Shown: positions 24,290 through 35,220, counted from the first letter of the stretch. The stretch is DNA of 64,000 bases from Chloranthus sessilifolius (GCA_021018995.1 CM037595.1:92454491-92518490), one strand, 5' to 3'. Notes: generated by a model from the sequence alone, not told the origin. Numbers and translations: made by a program.

Positions 24290-24885
24290 TATGTCGATGC
24301 TACTGCCTTCATGGATTCTAGCCATTTCCTTCATAATATCAGATTGTAAGTGCTTGAGGAATCCGAGACATGGAAAGTGACATCCTTGGTGAGTGGCCCG
24401 AGGCGAACTTGTAACGTGATGGTTCCCTTGACAAAGCGCTGAGAGCCATCATAAGCGATGAGGGATAAGGACGAAGGCCTTATATCCTATTCAGTGTATT
24501 CAAGGATCTTCAATGTCGTTATAGGGCAGATGTTAAGTCCTGCTCCGGTGTCGACCAATGTGTGGGGTACTGAAAATCCTCTAATTATGACAGTTAGATA
24601 GATAGGAGTGGAACTTCCACGTAATGATTCTTTAGGCATATCAGCTTCAGTGAAGGTGAGTGAGGGAGGTTGAGTCATAACCGAGGCGATCTCATGCAGC
24701 TGATCCAAGGTGGTATCTTCATTCACGTGTGTCTCATCTAACGTCTCCATGAGTAGTCGGTGATGCTCTGACGATTTCTTGATGAGTTCAAGGATCGATA
24801 TTTGTGCTGACACCTTTGCAAGGTGTCGGAGAAGATTGTATTCCTGATATGTTTTCAGGGTAGGTTCTTTATCGGGTCGATGCAC
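24290..24885 (-). pseudogene. Retroviral-type aspartic protease, Tat pol
   Basis: The active-site word is LVDTGAGLNICP at about 24,510-24,560, a canonical D-T-G motif. The downstream flap and dimer side continue in a neighbouring frame as YNLIL-RKWLESMKAV. That word closely matches the LLGRPW-type motif after the protease fold in Ty3/gypsy elements, with the Gly lost to a stop. Expected role is cleavage of the gag-pol precursor. At least one stop separates the two halves. Confidence 0.82.
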
Positions 24886-25617
24886 TCTGCACCCCTTCTA
24901 TTGGGTCGGTTGAGGTATTGGTGTTGGAGTCAAAGGAATTATGTGAGGTGGAGGGTTATGTTCACTCCTTGTTCTTTCGCTATCCGATTAGCTGGCCGCG
25001 CGTTGTTGCTCTATTTTTCTTGAGGGAATAGTGGTGGTGGATAGTTGATTTTAGATTTCAGGATTGGGCATGTCTGTTGCTGACCTTGGAGTGTTGGAGG
25101 ATTCAGTGAGGTATTTGTGGTGAAAGGAGCGAAAATTGACGAGGGAATGCATACTGGGGCTATACCATTCCAGGGTGCGTGGGAGGTATTGAGTGTAGTC
25201 TTCCTCTTCGAGGAATGCGGAGATTAGTACTTCCTCCTTAGCGAGCTCTTCTTCCTGCTATCTTCTCTTCACCGTTGATGGGGGTTCTTCAGTTGTCTCC
25301 TCGTGTTGTTGATTGGTGGTAGTCCGGGTGACATTATCTACCCAGGTCGTGATCTGTTCTGCAGTTTGAAGAACTTGGTCCTTATATTCTTGCTTAGTGG
25401 TATTAGGAGCTACGTCAAAGTTTGAGGGTGTAGAAGGTTCTATGGTCTGAGTGATAGGCCTTCGAGCTCAGAAAGATTGAACTCGAACTCGAGTGAAGTT
25501 TGGGTAGAGTGGTGGAGTTGCCAGTTCGACTCGGGTTATGAATGTAGAAGGGTGAGGTGGAACGATAGTGGGCCTCGGAGGGTTATCTGAACAGGCTGTG
25601 GCGTCAAGATGCCTAAC

Positions 25618-27418
25618 TCATGTGATGAGAGTAGATGGACGAAAAGGAGCTCGGTCCGGAAGGTCTACCATGGTGACATGGGTGACTGGTCCTTGATTAT
25701 GGTTTGGCAGAGGGTTGTTAACGATTCCAAAGTTTTGTAGAGGCTGCTGATTATTTTGGTTAGAATTTCGAAGGGATTCCCAGTCAATTTGATTCCGATC
25801 ATTCATATCGTATATCATATCTCTCAACACCCAACAGTCTTTCAGGTTATGTCCTGCGTATCGGTGAAAGGCACAGAACTTGGTGTAATCAAGGTTAGCA
25901 GGCTAGGGTCGTGGCCACTCCGGTGGAAAACGAATGAGGTTCTAGTCATTTAGGAGGCGGAAAATATTGGAGATGGTATTGGGTAATGGAGGATAATGAT
26001 CTTGTCTAGGCTGATAGGGACCTCGGGTCTGTTGATTAAAATTTTGGGGCGGAGGTACGTTATTATAGCCTTGGGCATTAGCAGGACGATTCGGACAGTG
26101 TTTTAGTTCTGGTTAGGATATTGGTTTCGGTTAGGATATTAATTTTGATTTTGATTGGCTTACTGTTGCTGATTTTGGTATTGACCTTGACCAGAGTTCC
26201 TTTGCTGATTGTTCCCATCGCCTTGATTTTGATTAGTGAATGTGTTAACTTGCTCAGAGCCCGAGCCTTTCTTGTTATTTCGGGGCTTTGAATCGCCGAA
26301 AGTCGATGCCTTCGGTGCTGTGATCGAGAAAGTGACGTCTCCTCCCTTTATGTGTCGTTGAATGCGACTGGTGCACAGATGCAGAGTAGCGAAGTCTGGG
26401 CAATCACTTATGATCAGAGTGCTTTGAAGGGGCTCTCTGACATTATCTATGATGATGTCGATTGCATTTTTTTCTCTCATTTGACTTTCCATGCGACCCA
26501 TGAGTTTCCTCCAGCGTGATTCGAAATCAACGAAGTCTTCTTCGATTTCTTGCTTTGTTGTCATCAAGTCGCTGAGACTGATGGCCTCCTGTATCAAATG
26601 CTTGTATTGATCTAAGAATTGTCCGGCTAATTCTTTGAATGTGTCGATTTTATGTAGCGGGAGCCTGGCGAACCAGTCAAGAGCTTTCCCTTCGAGCGAC
26701 CTTTGAAGTAATGTATCAGAAGTCCGTGATTACCGCGAATAGGCCAACAGTCATTGCAGAACAAGGCCAGATGGTGGTTCGGATTTCTAATGCCGTTATA
26801 CTTGCTAAACTTCGGGAGCTTGAATCCCATAGGTAGATTAAATTTGAGGTTTCAGCAGAAATTGTTGAATCCGAATGACAAACCAGGGTGGTTATTCTTA
26901 GTCATGTATTCATCAATCATTTTGGAGAAATCTTCTACCCTTACGACAATGTCTTGCCTAGCTATCTGGGAACAAATTCTGTCTTGTCGTCCATTACTGA
27001 GCAACATGTGGAGAGTGTGCCTAGGTGGTGACACGTGCGGTGATATCATTGTCGGAGTAGAAGGTGGCCTCTCTTGTCTTTGTCGCTCTCGTTCTTCTGC
27101 CTCCTGCCATTCTTTGATGGTCTTGTATGTTGCGGCTAAGCCACGGAGTAGTTCATCGGCTTCATCTCCTCTCCTTTGTAGTTTCTGGATGCTGAGGTCC
27201 ACAAGTTGTCGAGCCATAAAGTCCTCCCTTGAGCTGCTGTCTCTATGTCCATCATTGAGGTTGGTGTTCGGTGTGAAGGGAGTTTCCTCACCACCGGCCA
27301 TGTTAACTTCCAGGTTGTATTGTGCTAAATCTTCGAGAGGCTGCTCATGGTATAGTGGGTTATTATGGTAACCCCATAATGGTAGGTCACCGATTCTAAT
27401 CCTTCGTATTCCTGACAT
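25618..27418 (-). pseudogene. Gag polyprotein, Tat element
   Basis: A true ATG at 27,418 opens 188 codons (MSGIRRIRIG...). The conserved gag core follows in another frame: FKLPKFSKYNG, ALFCNDCW and HYFKGRSKGK. It then continues as 26,597-26,160 (LSDLMTTKQEI, ESRWRKLMGRM, FATLHLCTSRI), a clear Retrotrans_gag domain, and a Gln/Asn-rich stretch. Near 25,840 the motif CAFHRYAGHNLKDC gives a C-x2-H-x4-H-x4-C pattern, an unusual zinc-knuckle form known in Tat-type gags. The protein would form virus-like particles and package element RNA. Several frame breaks make it a pseudogene. Confidence 0.82.
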
Positions 27419-27649
27419 CTCGAGCCTCTAGTGTATACTCATGTGCTCTCGATAATAGACTTAAATGCTCATGTGACTTTGGTGACAAGACGTCCCATAG
27501 TGATCGCCAGTCTGTTGCTACGCGCTTTTTCTGGGTCCCTCTCGGTCCCCTGAAAGAGTGGCCCAATTCAGTCCAAGTGGACTCTGACAAAGGCAGTGTT
27601 GTTAAAGGTAATCAAATATTGAAAAGGAAAGATAAATATCAGAGAAATA

Positions 27650-27670
27650 CCTGGTTCGTTGTGATTGCCA
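27650..27670 (-). other. Possible primer-binding site of the Tat element
   Basis: On the minus strand, TGGCAATCACAACGAACCAG starts two bases after the inner edge of the LTR (GCA). Position and TGG start fit a tRNA primer site, but I cannot assign the tRNA. Confidence 0.35.
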
Positions 27671-28747
27671 GCTGCAAATGTTTATCGACGCTGTAACACG
27701 TCACTGATCACGCCTTTCGGGGTGGAGATATGGGTTGTTCTCTTTACTGAATCATCGGCCAGCTGATGTCAGCAGCACTGGGTCGCCTATAAATTTAGGT
27801 GAGCGAGTTTTCCTAATTCTCTTCTAATTACCTTTCGCCTTTCTTACTCTTGTTGTGACTATCAGGGATCTAATATATTTTAATCTTATTAGAAGTCTAA
27901 TTAATCGAAGAATTTTGTTTAACTAGGTTTTCTAATCCTACTAACAGTCTTAAATATTTTAATCTTATTGATGAGCTGATTATTTAAGTCTCCTAACCCT
28001 ACTAGGAGTGTAAATATGGTAATTCTATGAAAATTAATTAGGAATATACTAATTCTATTGAAACTCTAATTAATTTAAAAAAAATACTAATTCTATTAAA
28101 ATTCTAATTAAAGTAAAAATGAAAATCTAAAAAAAATGGGTTTTGGCCCGCTATGCTAAGGAGGATCGGCCCCGTTCTCGGGTACCCTCCGTAAGCTCCC
28201 TTGGGCAAATCGGGTGGCTAGGGATTATCTTTATAATAATTTGGATTGAAGAACTAATTTTGATTTATAAATTATAGATTTACGGATCGAAAATCAATTT
28301 AAGTATTAGAATTAAAAATAAAAATTCTAAGATTGAGTTTAAGACTGAAATTAAGGACTAATTCTAGAAACTAGGGACTAGAATAAGAAAACTAGAAATT
28401 TACATTAAAAATCTAAGATCTACGATCTAGAACTTAAGAACTAGAGAGGTTAGAACTGAAATCTAGAATTAAAAAAAGGTATAGTTCTAGAACCTGGGAA
28501 AAGAAAAATAGATAAGAATTAAGAGATTAAAATCTAAGATCTAGAACTAAAAGCTTAAAAACCTAAGGTTTAGAACTAAAAACTAGAGCTAAGAACTAAA
28601 ACTAGAAGAACTAAAAAAACTAGAAGTGAGGTATACTTGAGGCCAGGGCCACAGAGAGAAATATCGAAATCCTAAGCTTGGAAGTCGGAACTCAAGAGAA
28701 GTCCGTGTGATAATGAGTTGATGTGTTTTTGAAACGTGGTGGCGGGT

Positions 28748-28757
28748 CTTATTTATA
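28748..28757 (-). promoter_or_regulatory. TATA box of the Tat LTR
   Basis: CCTATAAATAAG on the minus strand, about 1 kb inside the LTR from the gag side and directly downstream of the hairpin array. It is suitably placed to start a genomic transcript around 28,720. Confidence 0.55.
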
Positions 28758-28764
28758 GGTATTT

Positions 28765-29345
28765 GGCCAATTGTGTGCCCTGTGGGGTGCGTACAATGGG
28801 TTGGTGAATTTTAATTATGCGCTCAGTTTGGTGCGTTCAACTAAATTACGCGCCCAGTATCAGGCGCACAATCACTTTGAGTCGGTGTCTGACTCAATGA
28901 GTGACCGGATGACAGGCTCAACCGGGTAGCATAGTCCTAGTTTAATTAGACCAATTGTGCGCTCTAAGTAGTGCGCACAATCAATTACACGCTCGATTAA
29001 GAGCGCATAATAGGAGATTTTCAAGCGGTCTAGGGAATTAGAGTTCGGGTTGGCTTAGGAACCATTTATGCGCTCGTGTTGACGCGCATAATCCGATTAT
29101 ACGTTCTTTGTAGGACGTACAATCGCGTCTCAGGCGGTTTCTAGGAGGGCAAAGGGCCAATCCAAAACGGGCTGATTGCGTGCTGGTATTGAAGCGTGCA
29201 ATATGATTATGTGCACCTAATAGGGCGTATAATCAGGGTATAAGAGGTCCTTAGGTAGTGCAATCCTGGTCCAAGAGGGACCAATTGCGTGTTGGCCATG
29301 GGGCATGCAATTGAGTTATGCGCGCTATGCAGGGCACATAATTTG
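28765..29345. repeat. Hairpin array ATTRYGCGC...GCGCRYAAT in the Tat LTR U3
   Basis: About eleven consecutive inverted repeats, each roughly 28-31 bp, with arms of the form ATTGTGCGC and GCGCACAAT around an 8-12 base loop. The clearest is at 28,954-28,981, with 9 bp perfect arms. Others start near 28,770, 28,818, 28,845, 28,985, 29,064, 29,097, 29,174, 29,205, 29,285 and 29,316, with one to four arm mismatches. Loops and spacers vary while arms are conserved. Confidence 0.85.
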
Positions 29346-29719
29346 GGACTTTCCTGGGTTTGAGTCGGGTCTGAGCCACAGAGCTATTGTTTTAGCCTGG
29401 GTCCCGACCATGTACTATTGTTTCAGTGCATGGTCCCCGTATCAGGGTTCTAAAGTCTTTAGAGAAGGTTAGTCCTTTTCCGGAGACCGCGGGTAAGGTC
29501 AAAGGTTGATCGAATAAATTTGCATACTCCGAGAGGGAAAAATGGGAGTGTCTACACCCCTTATCCAACCATTGATGAGGTGATCGCAAGGATCTGTAGG
29601 AGCAAAGATTATACCGAGACACGCCGAGACAGTGGAGACGAGGAGGCTGAGGCCAAGGTAGGAGGAGCAATGGGGATCGGTCTCGTGGTCTTCAAATTTT
29701 TGGCTCAATTGAGAGAGAG

Positions 29720-30039
29720 AGATGACTCCCTCTAGCTGGGAGCCTGGTTAGAAATTTACACCCAAGGGAAATGGTGGCATGCAAATTTCCAGCCCACCGT
29801 CCTAGTAGAGGAACTTGCACTGAGGAAGGAATTTGATGGTGAGATTGTTAAAAAGTGAGGGATGGTGAGAAGTTGAAAAAATGGTCGGGGGGTTTCAGTA
29901 GATGATCCAGTGTCTGGAATGGCTGTCTGTGCTTCAACTTTTCTAATCATTTTATTACAGTCAGAAGCTCGACCCTTTACATTTCAAGGATTTGATCAAG
30001 CCTTATGCTTAGCTCGTCATGGTTTGGTACTTCCGCCAT
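29720..30039 (-). pseudogene. Unknown ORF family A, tandem copy 1 (broken)
   Basis: ATG at 30,039 begins MAEVPNHDEL and has TAA or TGA at codons 21 and 32. The rest is alignable with the intact copy at 31,776 (LDQILE, RVELLTVIK, LEKLK). Further toward 29,720 the sequence still parallels the other copies, ending at the GAGATGACTCCCTC stretch. A TATA-like box (CTATAAAG on minus) lies at about 30,113-30,121, 77 bases upstream. Confidence 0.6.
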
Positions 30040-31386
30040 GGGGTTAGGGTTAGGGTTAGAGATAGAGAAAGACGATGGGTTTGGAACGGGAAGGGTGTCT
30101 GAAGGGCCATGGCTTTATAGGAAAATAGGCTAGGGTTTGAAACATCACTTCAAAATAAATTTCGAGGGTCGGTGGTAGGTAGAGTATTCCCCGAAGCTCT
30201 CTTGAATACTAATAAGAAGCGGGGCGCTGTTTGAGGTTACCCAAACGAAAATGGTCGAAGCATCATCGCTTCGAATTCAAAGCGTCGTCACTTTTAATCT
30301 GAAGCGTTGTCGCTTCAATTAAGTGCGGGGACGCTTCTTTACCTAAGCGGCTTTTTGTTAATTACGAATTTCGAGGACTTTGAAATTATAGATGGTGTTG
30401 TCTTTTCGCGTTGTCTTTTCAAACATTATTTATTGTTGTGGCTCTTCACTGCATATTCCACCAACTTTTGTGGAAGCGTCAGCGCTTCAATAAGTCGTTT
30501 CCTGAAGCGTCATCTTCTCTAAATGATAACGTCATCGCTTCCAAGAACTTCATTACATAACGCGCTGCTGCTTGATGTTAGCAATGGCGCTTATCGTTAG
30601 AAGCGACATTGCCTCTAAAGCAAAGCGACATCGCTTCTAAATAGAAGTGTCATCGCTTCTAATTATAAGAATTTGTATTTGTTGCAACGACTGTTTTAAA
30701 TCTATAACTTTTGGTATAACTTTGTCATCAGTGCATATGAAGAGATTAGCAAGAATGACAAGAAAATAACATGTCTCCAAATAACTTAATGAAATATATA
30801 CATTATATTCAAAATATATTACGTGAAAAACAAGTTAACAAGTAAGAAGCTGATTGTTAGGAGCGATAGCGCCTTAGATAGATAAATAGTTTTGGTAGAA
30901 GCATCAATGCTTTTAAATTGAAGCGTCGTCGCTTCTATATCGACGCGTTGGCACTGCTAACTCCAAGTATCATTAATAGCGAAAGTGCCTCACTTACCAC
31001 TAATAATCACGCCACTTGGTCGAAGCGTTGGCGCTAATATTCAGGGCGCTGTCGCTTCATTGACCATGGAGCCATGTTTGTATTACTCAGAATAAAAACA
31101 AAATATTCGAGTGTACCGGGCATAAGAAAATAATACACAAAAGAAAATAATTTACACAAAAAGAAAAATTTCTATTAATATTGAAAGAAATATTTACAGA
31201 GATTAACTAATAAACTGATTACATTAATGATAAACCTAGGAAAAAATTAGACACAGATAACGGCAGTGACCATCGAGAAGCTAAAGTTTGCGATAGAGTT
31301 TAGTGTCAGGGTCTTTAATTTATTTGCTCCATCAAGAGAGATGGCTCCCTCTTGCTGGGATCTCATCCTCTGTCTTCCAAATATCC

Positions 31387-31776
31387 CTAATGGGAAGGTG
31401 AAGAGAATAAAATCCAGTTAGGAAGAAATTTACAGCTAAGGGAAAGGGGAGGCATGCAAATTTCGAACCCACCGTCCTCGTAGAGGAACTTGCACTGAGG
31501 TGAGAATTTGACGATGATATTTTTAAGATGTGGGGGAAGGTGAGAAGTTGGAAAAAAGGGTCGGTTTGGGACGAGGTTAATGTCAACGGAGGGTCTCAAT
31601 AGACGATTCAACGTCTGGAATGGGTTGCTGCCGGTAGATGATTCAGCATCTGGAATGGGTCGCTGCCGCTTCAACTTTTCTAATATTTTTATTACAGTCA
31701 GAAGCTCTGCCCTTTGCTTTTCAAGGATTCGATCAAGACTTCTGCTTTGCTCGTTGTGGTCTGGTTCTTCCGCCAT
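31387..31776 (-). CDS. Unknown ORF family A, tandem copy 2 (intact, 129 aa)
   Basis: Intact frame from a true ATG. The N-terminal third is charged and helical (MAEEPDHNEQ, LDRILEKQRAELL, ILEKLKRQR) and could form a short coiled coil. The rest is Ser/Pro/Phe-rich with FEICMPPLSLSC near the end. I recognise no family. The start is supported by conservation of the ATG and leader in copies at 30,039 and 33,996 while their downstream frames have decayed. Upstream on minus are tandem CCCTAA words ending just before the ATG (telo-box-like) and CCCTATAAAG at 31,859-31,867, 86 bases away, the order expected of a plant promoter. It may be a small gene of the GAAGCG element family. Expression is unknown. 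Confidence 0.5.
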   Translation of the reverse strand: MAEEPDHNEQSRSLDRILEKQRAELLTVIKILEKLKRQRPIPDAESSTGSNPFQTLNRLLRPSVDINLVPNRPFFPTSHLPPHLKNIIVKFSPQCKFLYEDGGFEICMPPLSLSCKFLPNWILFSSPSH

Positions 31777-31870
31777 GGGGTTAGGGTTAGGAGACGGAGA
31801 AAGACAACGGGTTTGGAATGGGATGGGTATAGGGTTTAGGCTTTGAGAGGGGACGCGGCTTTATAGGGAA
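31777..31870 (-). promoter_or_regulatory. Core promoter of ORF A copy 2: TATA box and telo-box-like leader
   Basis: CCCTATAAAG at 31,859-31,867 and CTAACCCTAACCCC directly before the ATG at 31,776. The same pair occurs at 30,113-30,121/30,040 and 34,070-34,079/33,997, so position and sequence are kept in all three tandem copies. Confidence 0.5.
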
Positions 31871-33639
31871 AAAGGTTAGGCTGTAAAATGTCACCTTCGA
31901 AATAAATATCGAGGGTCGGTTGGAGGTAGCGTATTCCACGAAGTTCTCTCGAATTATGATAAGAAGCGCCTGGCTGTATGATGTTACCAATGGCACTTAT
32001 TTTTTTAAGCGACAGCGCTTCGGTGAGACGATTGTAAAAGCGTCATCGCTTCTATTTTGAAGCGTCATCGCTTTAATTACAGTTCGTTTATTACGATTTT
32101 CAAGGACATTGATATTACAGACTGTGTTATTTTTTTGAGCAGTCTTATCCAACATTACTTATTACAGTGGTTGTTCGCAACCCAATAAAAAAGTTTTATT
32201 TTTTTATTAATTTCGAGGATTTGAAATTGTGGAGTATGCTGCTTTTTCGTGCAGTCTTTTCAAACATTATTTATTGCTACGACTCTTCACTGCATATTCC
32301 ACCAACTTCTGTGAAAGCGTCATCGCTTCAATAAGTAATTTCTCGAAGCGTTATCTTCTCTAAATGATAGCGTCATGGCTTTCAAGAACTTCATTACATA
32401 GCGCACCATTGTTTAATGTTAGCAATGACGCTTGCCGTTAGAAGCGACATCACCTCTAAATCAAAGTGACATCACCTCTAAATCAAAATGTCATCGCTTC
32501 TAAATATAAGAATCCATATTTGTTGCAACGACTATTTTAAATCTATAGATGTTTCGTCGCTTCGGTTGGTGGTGAGGTCTTTTCTTGCGCTAATGGTTCC
32601 AGTATATTTACAAATCTGTAACTTTTGGGATAATATCCACAAAAATAATTTCTCTATTAATATGAAAATTATTATTTACAGATATTAATAACAAAGAAGC
32701 TGATTACATAAAAGATAAACTTAAGAAAAATCTAGATACGATAAAGTTTGCATTGGAGATCCTCGTAGTTTGTTATAAATTTCTTCTAACCCACCATCCA
32801 TCAAGAGAGATGACAAGAATCCGTAGGAGCAACGATTACATTGTCAAAAAAATATCACAAAAGATATGCCGAGATAGTGGAGACGAGGAAGTTGAGGCCG
32901 AGGCGGAAGAAGGGAGGAGCGGGGGAGGTCGGTCTCGAGGTCTTCAAAGCGTCACCGCTTCGAAATTTGAAGCGGATTGTGTTGTATTTTTGCGCGGTCT
33001 AATCTAAAATAATTATTGCTTGTATCACAATAAAAATACCTTTTTTTCTCATAAAATATGAAAAAACCTTTTACCCTTTCGTCAGTTTAATCTTTTGAAC
33101 AACGCCTCAGCTAGCCTTAACGTTCATGCCTCTTGGTCGAAGATCTGACCCTAATATTCAGGGTGTTGTCGCTTCATTGACTATGGAGCTACGTTTGTAA
33201 TACTCAGAAAATAAAAAAAACAAGGAAATATCCCAAAATATATCATAATGATGAGTGCACCGGATATAAAAAAATAATACAGAAAATAAAATAATATACA
33301 AAAAAGAAAATAATATACAAAAAAAGAAAATTTCTATTAATATTGACAAAAATATTTACAAAGATTAACCAATAAAACTGATTATATTAAAGATAAATTT
33401 GTTGGACCACCAAAAGAAAGTGAAGACCCCAAGACTTTGGAGGCTCTGAAGACAAGCTCGAGCTTTTGAAGTTTTTGCTGCAGAGAGCAAAGATTTTGAA
33501 AAGAATGGTTATCTTCACTTCTAAACCTTCTAGATCACTCTTGCCTCATAGAGGGATGACTCCCTGATTCAACCATTGATAAGGTGATCGCAAGGATTCG
33601 TCGGAGCAAAGATTACAGCCAAAGGATATGGTTTCATCG

Positions 33640-33996
33640 AGAGAGATGGCTCCCTCTAGCTGGGAGACTGATTATAAATTAGCAGCCAAGGGAAAAAGGG
33701 GTGGCGTGCAAATTTCTTTACCCATTGTCCTCGTAGAGGAACTCACACTGAGAAAGAAATTTCGTAGAGAAACTCGCACTGAGAAAGAAATTTGATGGTG
33801 AGATTGTGAAAAAGTGGGGGAAGGTGAGAAGTTGAAAATGGTCGGGGGGTCTCGGTAGATGATCCATTGTCTAGAATGGCTGTCTGCGCTTCAACTTTTA
33901 TAATCTTTTTATTACAGCCAGAAGTTCAACCCTCTGCATTTCAAGGATTTGATCAAGCCTTTTGGTTAGCTCGACATGGTCTGGTACTTCCGCCAT
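33640..33996 (-). pseudogene. Unknown ORF family A, tandem copy 3 (broken)
   Basis: ATG at 33,996 begins MAEVPDHVEL and is open for 32 codons, through LDQILEMQRVELLAVIKRL. It then has stops at codons 33 and 43, with frame-preserved similarity to the intact copy beyond (FPHFFTISPSN, CEFLYED). A 24-26 bp internal duplication around CGTAGA(G/A)GAACTC(A/G)CACTGAGAAAG occurs at 33,735-33,795. A TATA box lies 77 bases upstream. Confidence 0.6.
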
Positions 33997-34436
33997 GGGG
34001 TTAGGGTTAGGGTTGGAGATGGAGAAAGACGATGAATTTAGAATGTGAAGGGTTTGTGACAAGCAATGACTTTATAAGAAAAAAGGCTAGGGTTTGAAAC
34101 GTCACTTCGAAATAAATTTTAAGGGTCAATGGCAGGTAGCATATTCCCCGAAGCTCTCTCGAATATCGATAAGAAGCGGGCAGCTGTTTGAGGTTACCCA
34201 AACAAACAATGGTCGAAGCGTCGTCGCTTCAGTTAAGGGTGGAGACACTGCAATTAAGAGCGTATATTAAAAAAAATTTGTGTAATATGATCAACATATA
34301 TTGTATATCTATCCTACGTAAGTACCCCTACATACATATAATCTTCAGTACAATGATATGTATGTCAACAAATGTGAATATACATTTATATAAAACAAAA
34401 AATTTATAAAAGAAATTTCACATCGTCACTTGCATC

Positions 34437-34682
34437 CTAATTCTCTTTCTTGTGTGCACCGATGGCATGCCCAATCTCCGCACAGAAAGTTTCGGTGTCT
34501 ACCTGCTTGAAATCTGGCTAGAGTTCTCTACTTAAATAATCTATGTATTTCATCATGAAAACCCTGCAGTCAGTATCATTATTTTGGATCGACGCGTCGA
34601 CAACCTTACTGTCCCAAGGCTAAAGGAAAAAAATAGAATTCGGGGCGTCGTACATATGAAACAGGGCTGGGAGGAAATATGT
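34437..34682 (-). pseudogene. Ulp1 C-terminal exon with catalytic Gln and Cys
   Basis: The exon starts after acceptor TTATTGACAG at 34,683. It reads TYFLPALFHMYDAP, then VVDASIQNNDTDCRVFMMKYID. The Gln five residues before D-C and the Cys in TDCRVF are the oxyanion Gln and nucleophile of C48 peptidases. The usual Gly after Cys is Arg here. Ends with HAIGAHKKEN and TAG at 34,437-34,439. Two in-frame stops interrupt it. Confidence 0.75.
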
Positions 34683-34935
34683 CTGTCAATAAAAAAAAGT
34701 TAAAATATCAGTTACACATTTGTTGACATACAATAGACCGCTAATGCCTCATTGTGAAAGCGCTAATAGCAAAATGTCAATGCACTGACGACTCATTTCG
34801 GAAGCGATGACGCCCCATTTTAAAAGCGCTAGCGCGACATTGTCAATGCGGTAATGCTTAATTATCAAAGCGAGTACGCCCCATATTAAATGCGCCAATG
34901 CTTCTGCTAAGAGCGATAAGCGATTCCGGTATTAC
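34683..34935 (-). repeat. Intron of the Ulp1 gene filled with GAAGCG-type motifs
   Basis: Bounded by donor AAAA/GTAAT (34,935) and acceptor GACAG (34,683). Within it, 34,735-34,920 carries repeated AAAGCGCTAGCG, GAAGCGATGACGC and TCAATGCG words. Flanking exon sequence lacks such density. Confidence 0.65.
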
Positions 34936-35220
34936 TTTTAAAAGTATTCTAGCATAGTTTACCAGTGTCCTTATCACCTCAGCAAATTTCTCTCTCGGAG
35001 AATGATCTGGGAGGGGGTCAAGGACATCGATTTTATGAGCTGAGAGAGTCGCCACAGCAAGCGCCCAGTGTCTTGGCTTCTCGATGTGAATCAGACTAAA
35101 ATTTTTGTCACAGTCCATCACACTCAAGGCGCGATTTTTATTTATGATGAAATGTTGCAACGGCATCGTGCTCTGTTGCACGAAAAATGAATCGGCGTAG
35201 TCTCTGCTCCGTCCCGCCAT
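34936..35220 (-). pseudogene. Ulp1 core exon with catalytic His and Asp
   Basis: The reading frame from ATG 35,220 (MAGRSRDYADSF) contains PRHWALAVATLSAHKIDVLDPLP. The His-Trp and Asp are the first two members of the C48 triad (H-D-C). Helical VIRTLVNYARILL follows up to the donor at 34,936. The upstream stretch 35,220-35,420 (YFRVIDKREDIENKRKTFQ) may be the previous exon of the same domain. The domain would cleave SUMO-type isopeptide or precursor bonds if active. Confidence 0.78.

Larger units (their letters stand above)
8770..29556 (-). mobile_element. Tat-lineage Ty3/gypsy retrotransposon, decayed, with nested insertions
   Basis: Read on the minus strand, the order is 5' LTR (29,556-27,673), gag (27,418-25,618), aspartic protease (24,885-24,290), long linker, RT and RNase H (about 21,900-16,613, interrupted), a second archaeal-type RNase H (16,612-16,140), and integrase (about 15,800-8,770, interrupted). 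An extra RNase H between RT-RH and IN is the hallmark of the Tat clade, and a C-x2-H-x4-H-x4-C motif (CAFHRYAGH...C) near the gag end also fits. Removing the inserts at 9,436-15,315 and 17,819-21,869 leaves about 8.7 kb from gag start to pol end. All frames carry several stops and frameshifts. The 3' LTR was not found. Confidence 0.85.
27673..29556 (-). repeat. 5' LTR of the Tat element, 1.88 kb
   Basis: Read on minus it begins TGTAGACACTCCC and ends TTTGCA. The U3 part (29,556 to about 28,760) is filled with short hairpins. A TATAAATAAG box lies at about 28,750-28,757. The downstream R-U5 part is AT-rich, with low-complexity AACTAGAA-like runs at 28,330-28,640. The mate LTR was not found, so the inner edge rests on the candidate primer site. 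Confidence 0.65.
29557..34430. repeat. GAAGCG-family repeat block with about three tandem units of ORF A
   Basis: Three successive units share the same order: a decayed or intact minus-strand ORF A, a CCCTAA-rich leader, a TATA box, a module with ACGTCACTTCGAAATAAAT, dense GAAGCG/CGCTTC motifs, then an A-rich module ending in TTCTATTAATATTGA...GATTA. ATG positions are 30,039, 31,776 and 33,996, so unit lengths are 1,737 and 2,220 bp. The motif-rich stretches 30,360-30,700 and 32,206-32,550 align almost base for base. Confidence 0.75.

Noticed and set aside
30040-30060. GGTTAGGGTTAGGG as interstitial telomere repeat
   Set aside because: Only two to three units, always immediately before the ATG of ORF A in three copies and with a TATA box upstream. 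A telo-box-like leader is the better reading.
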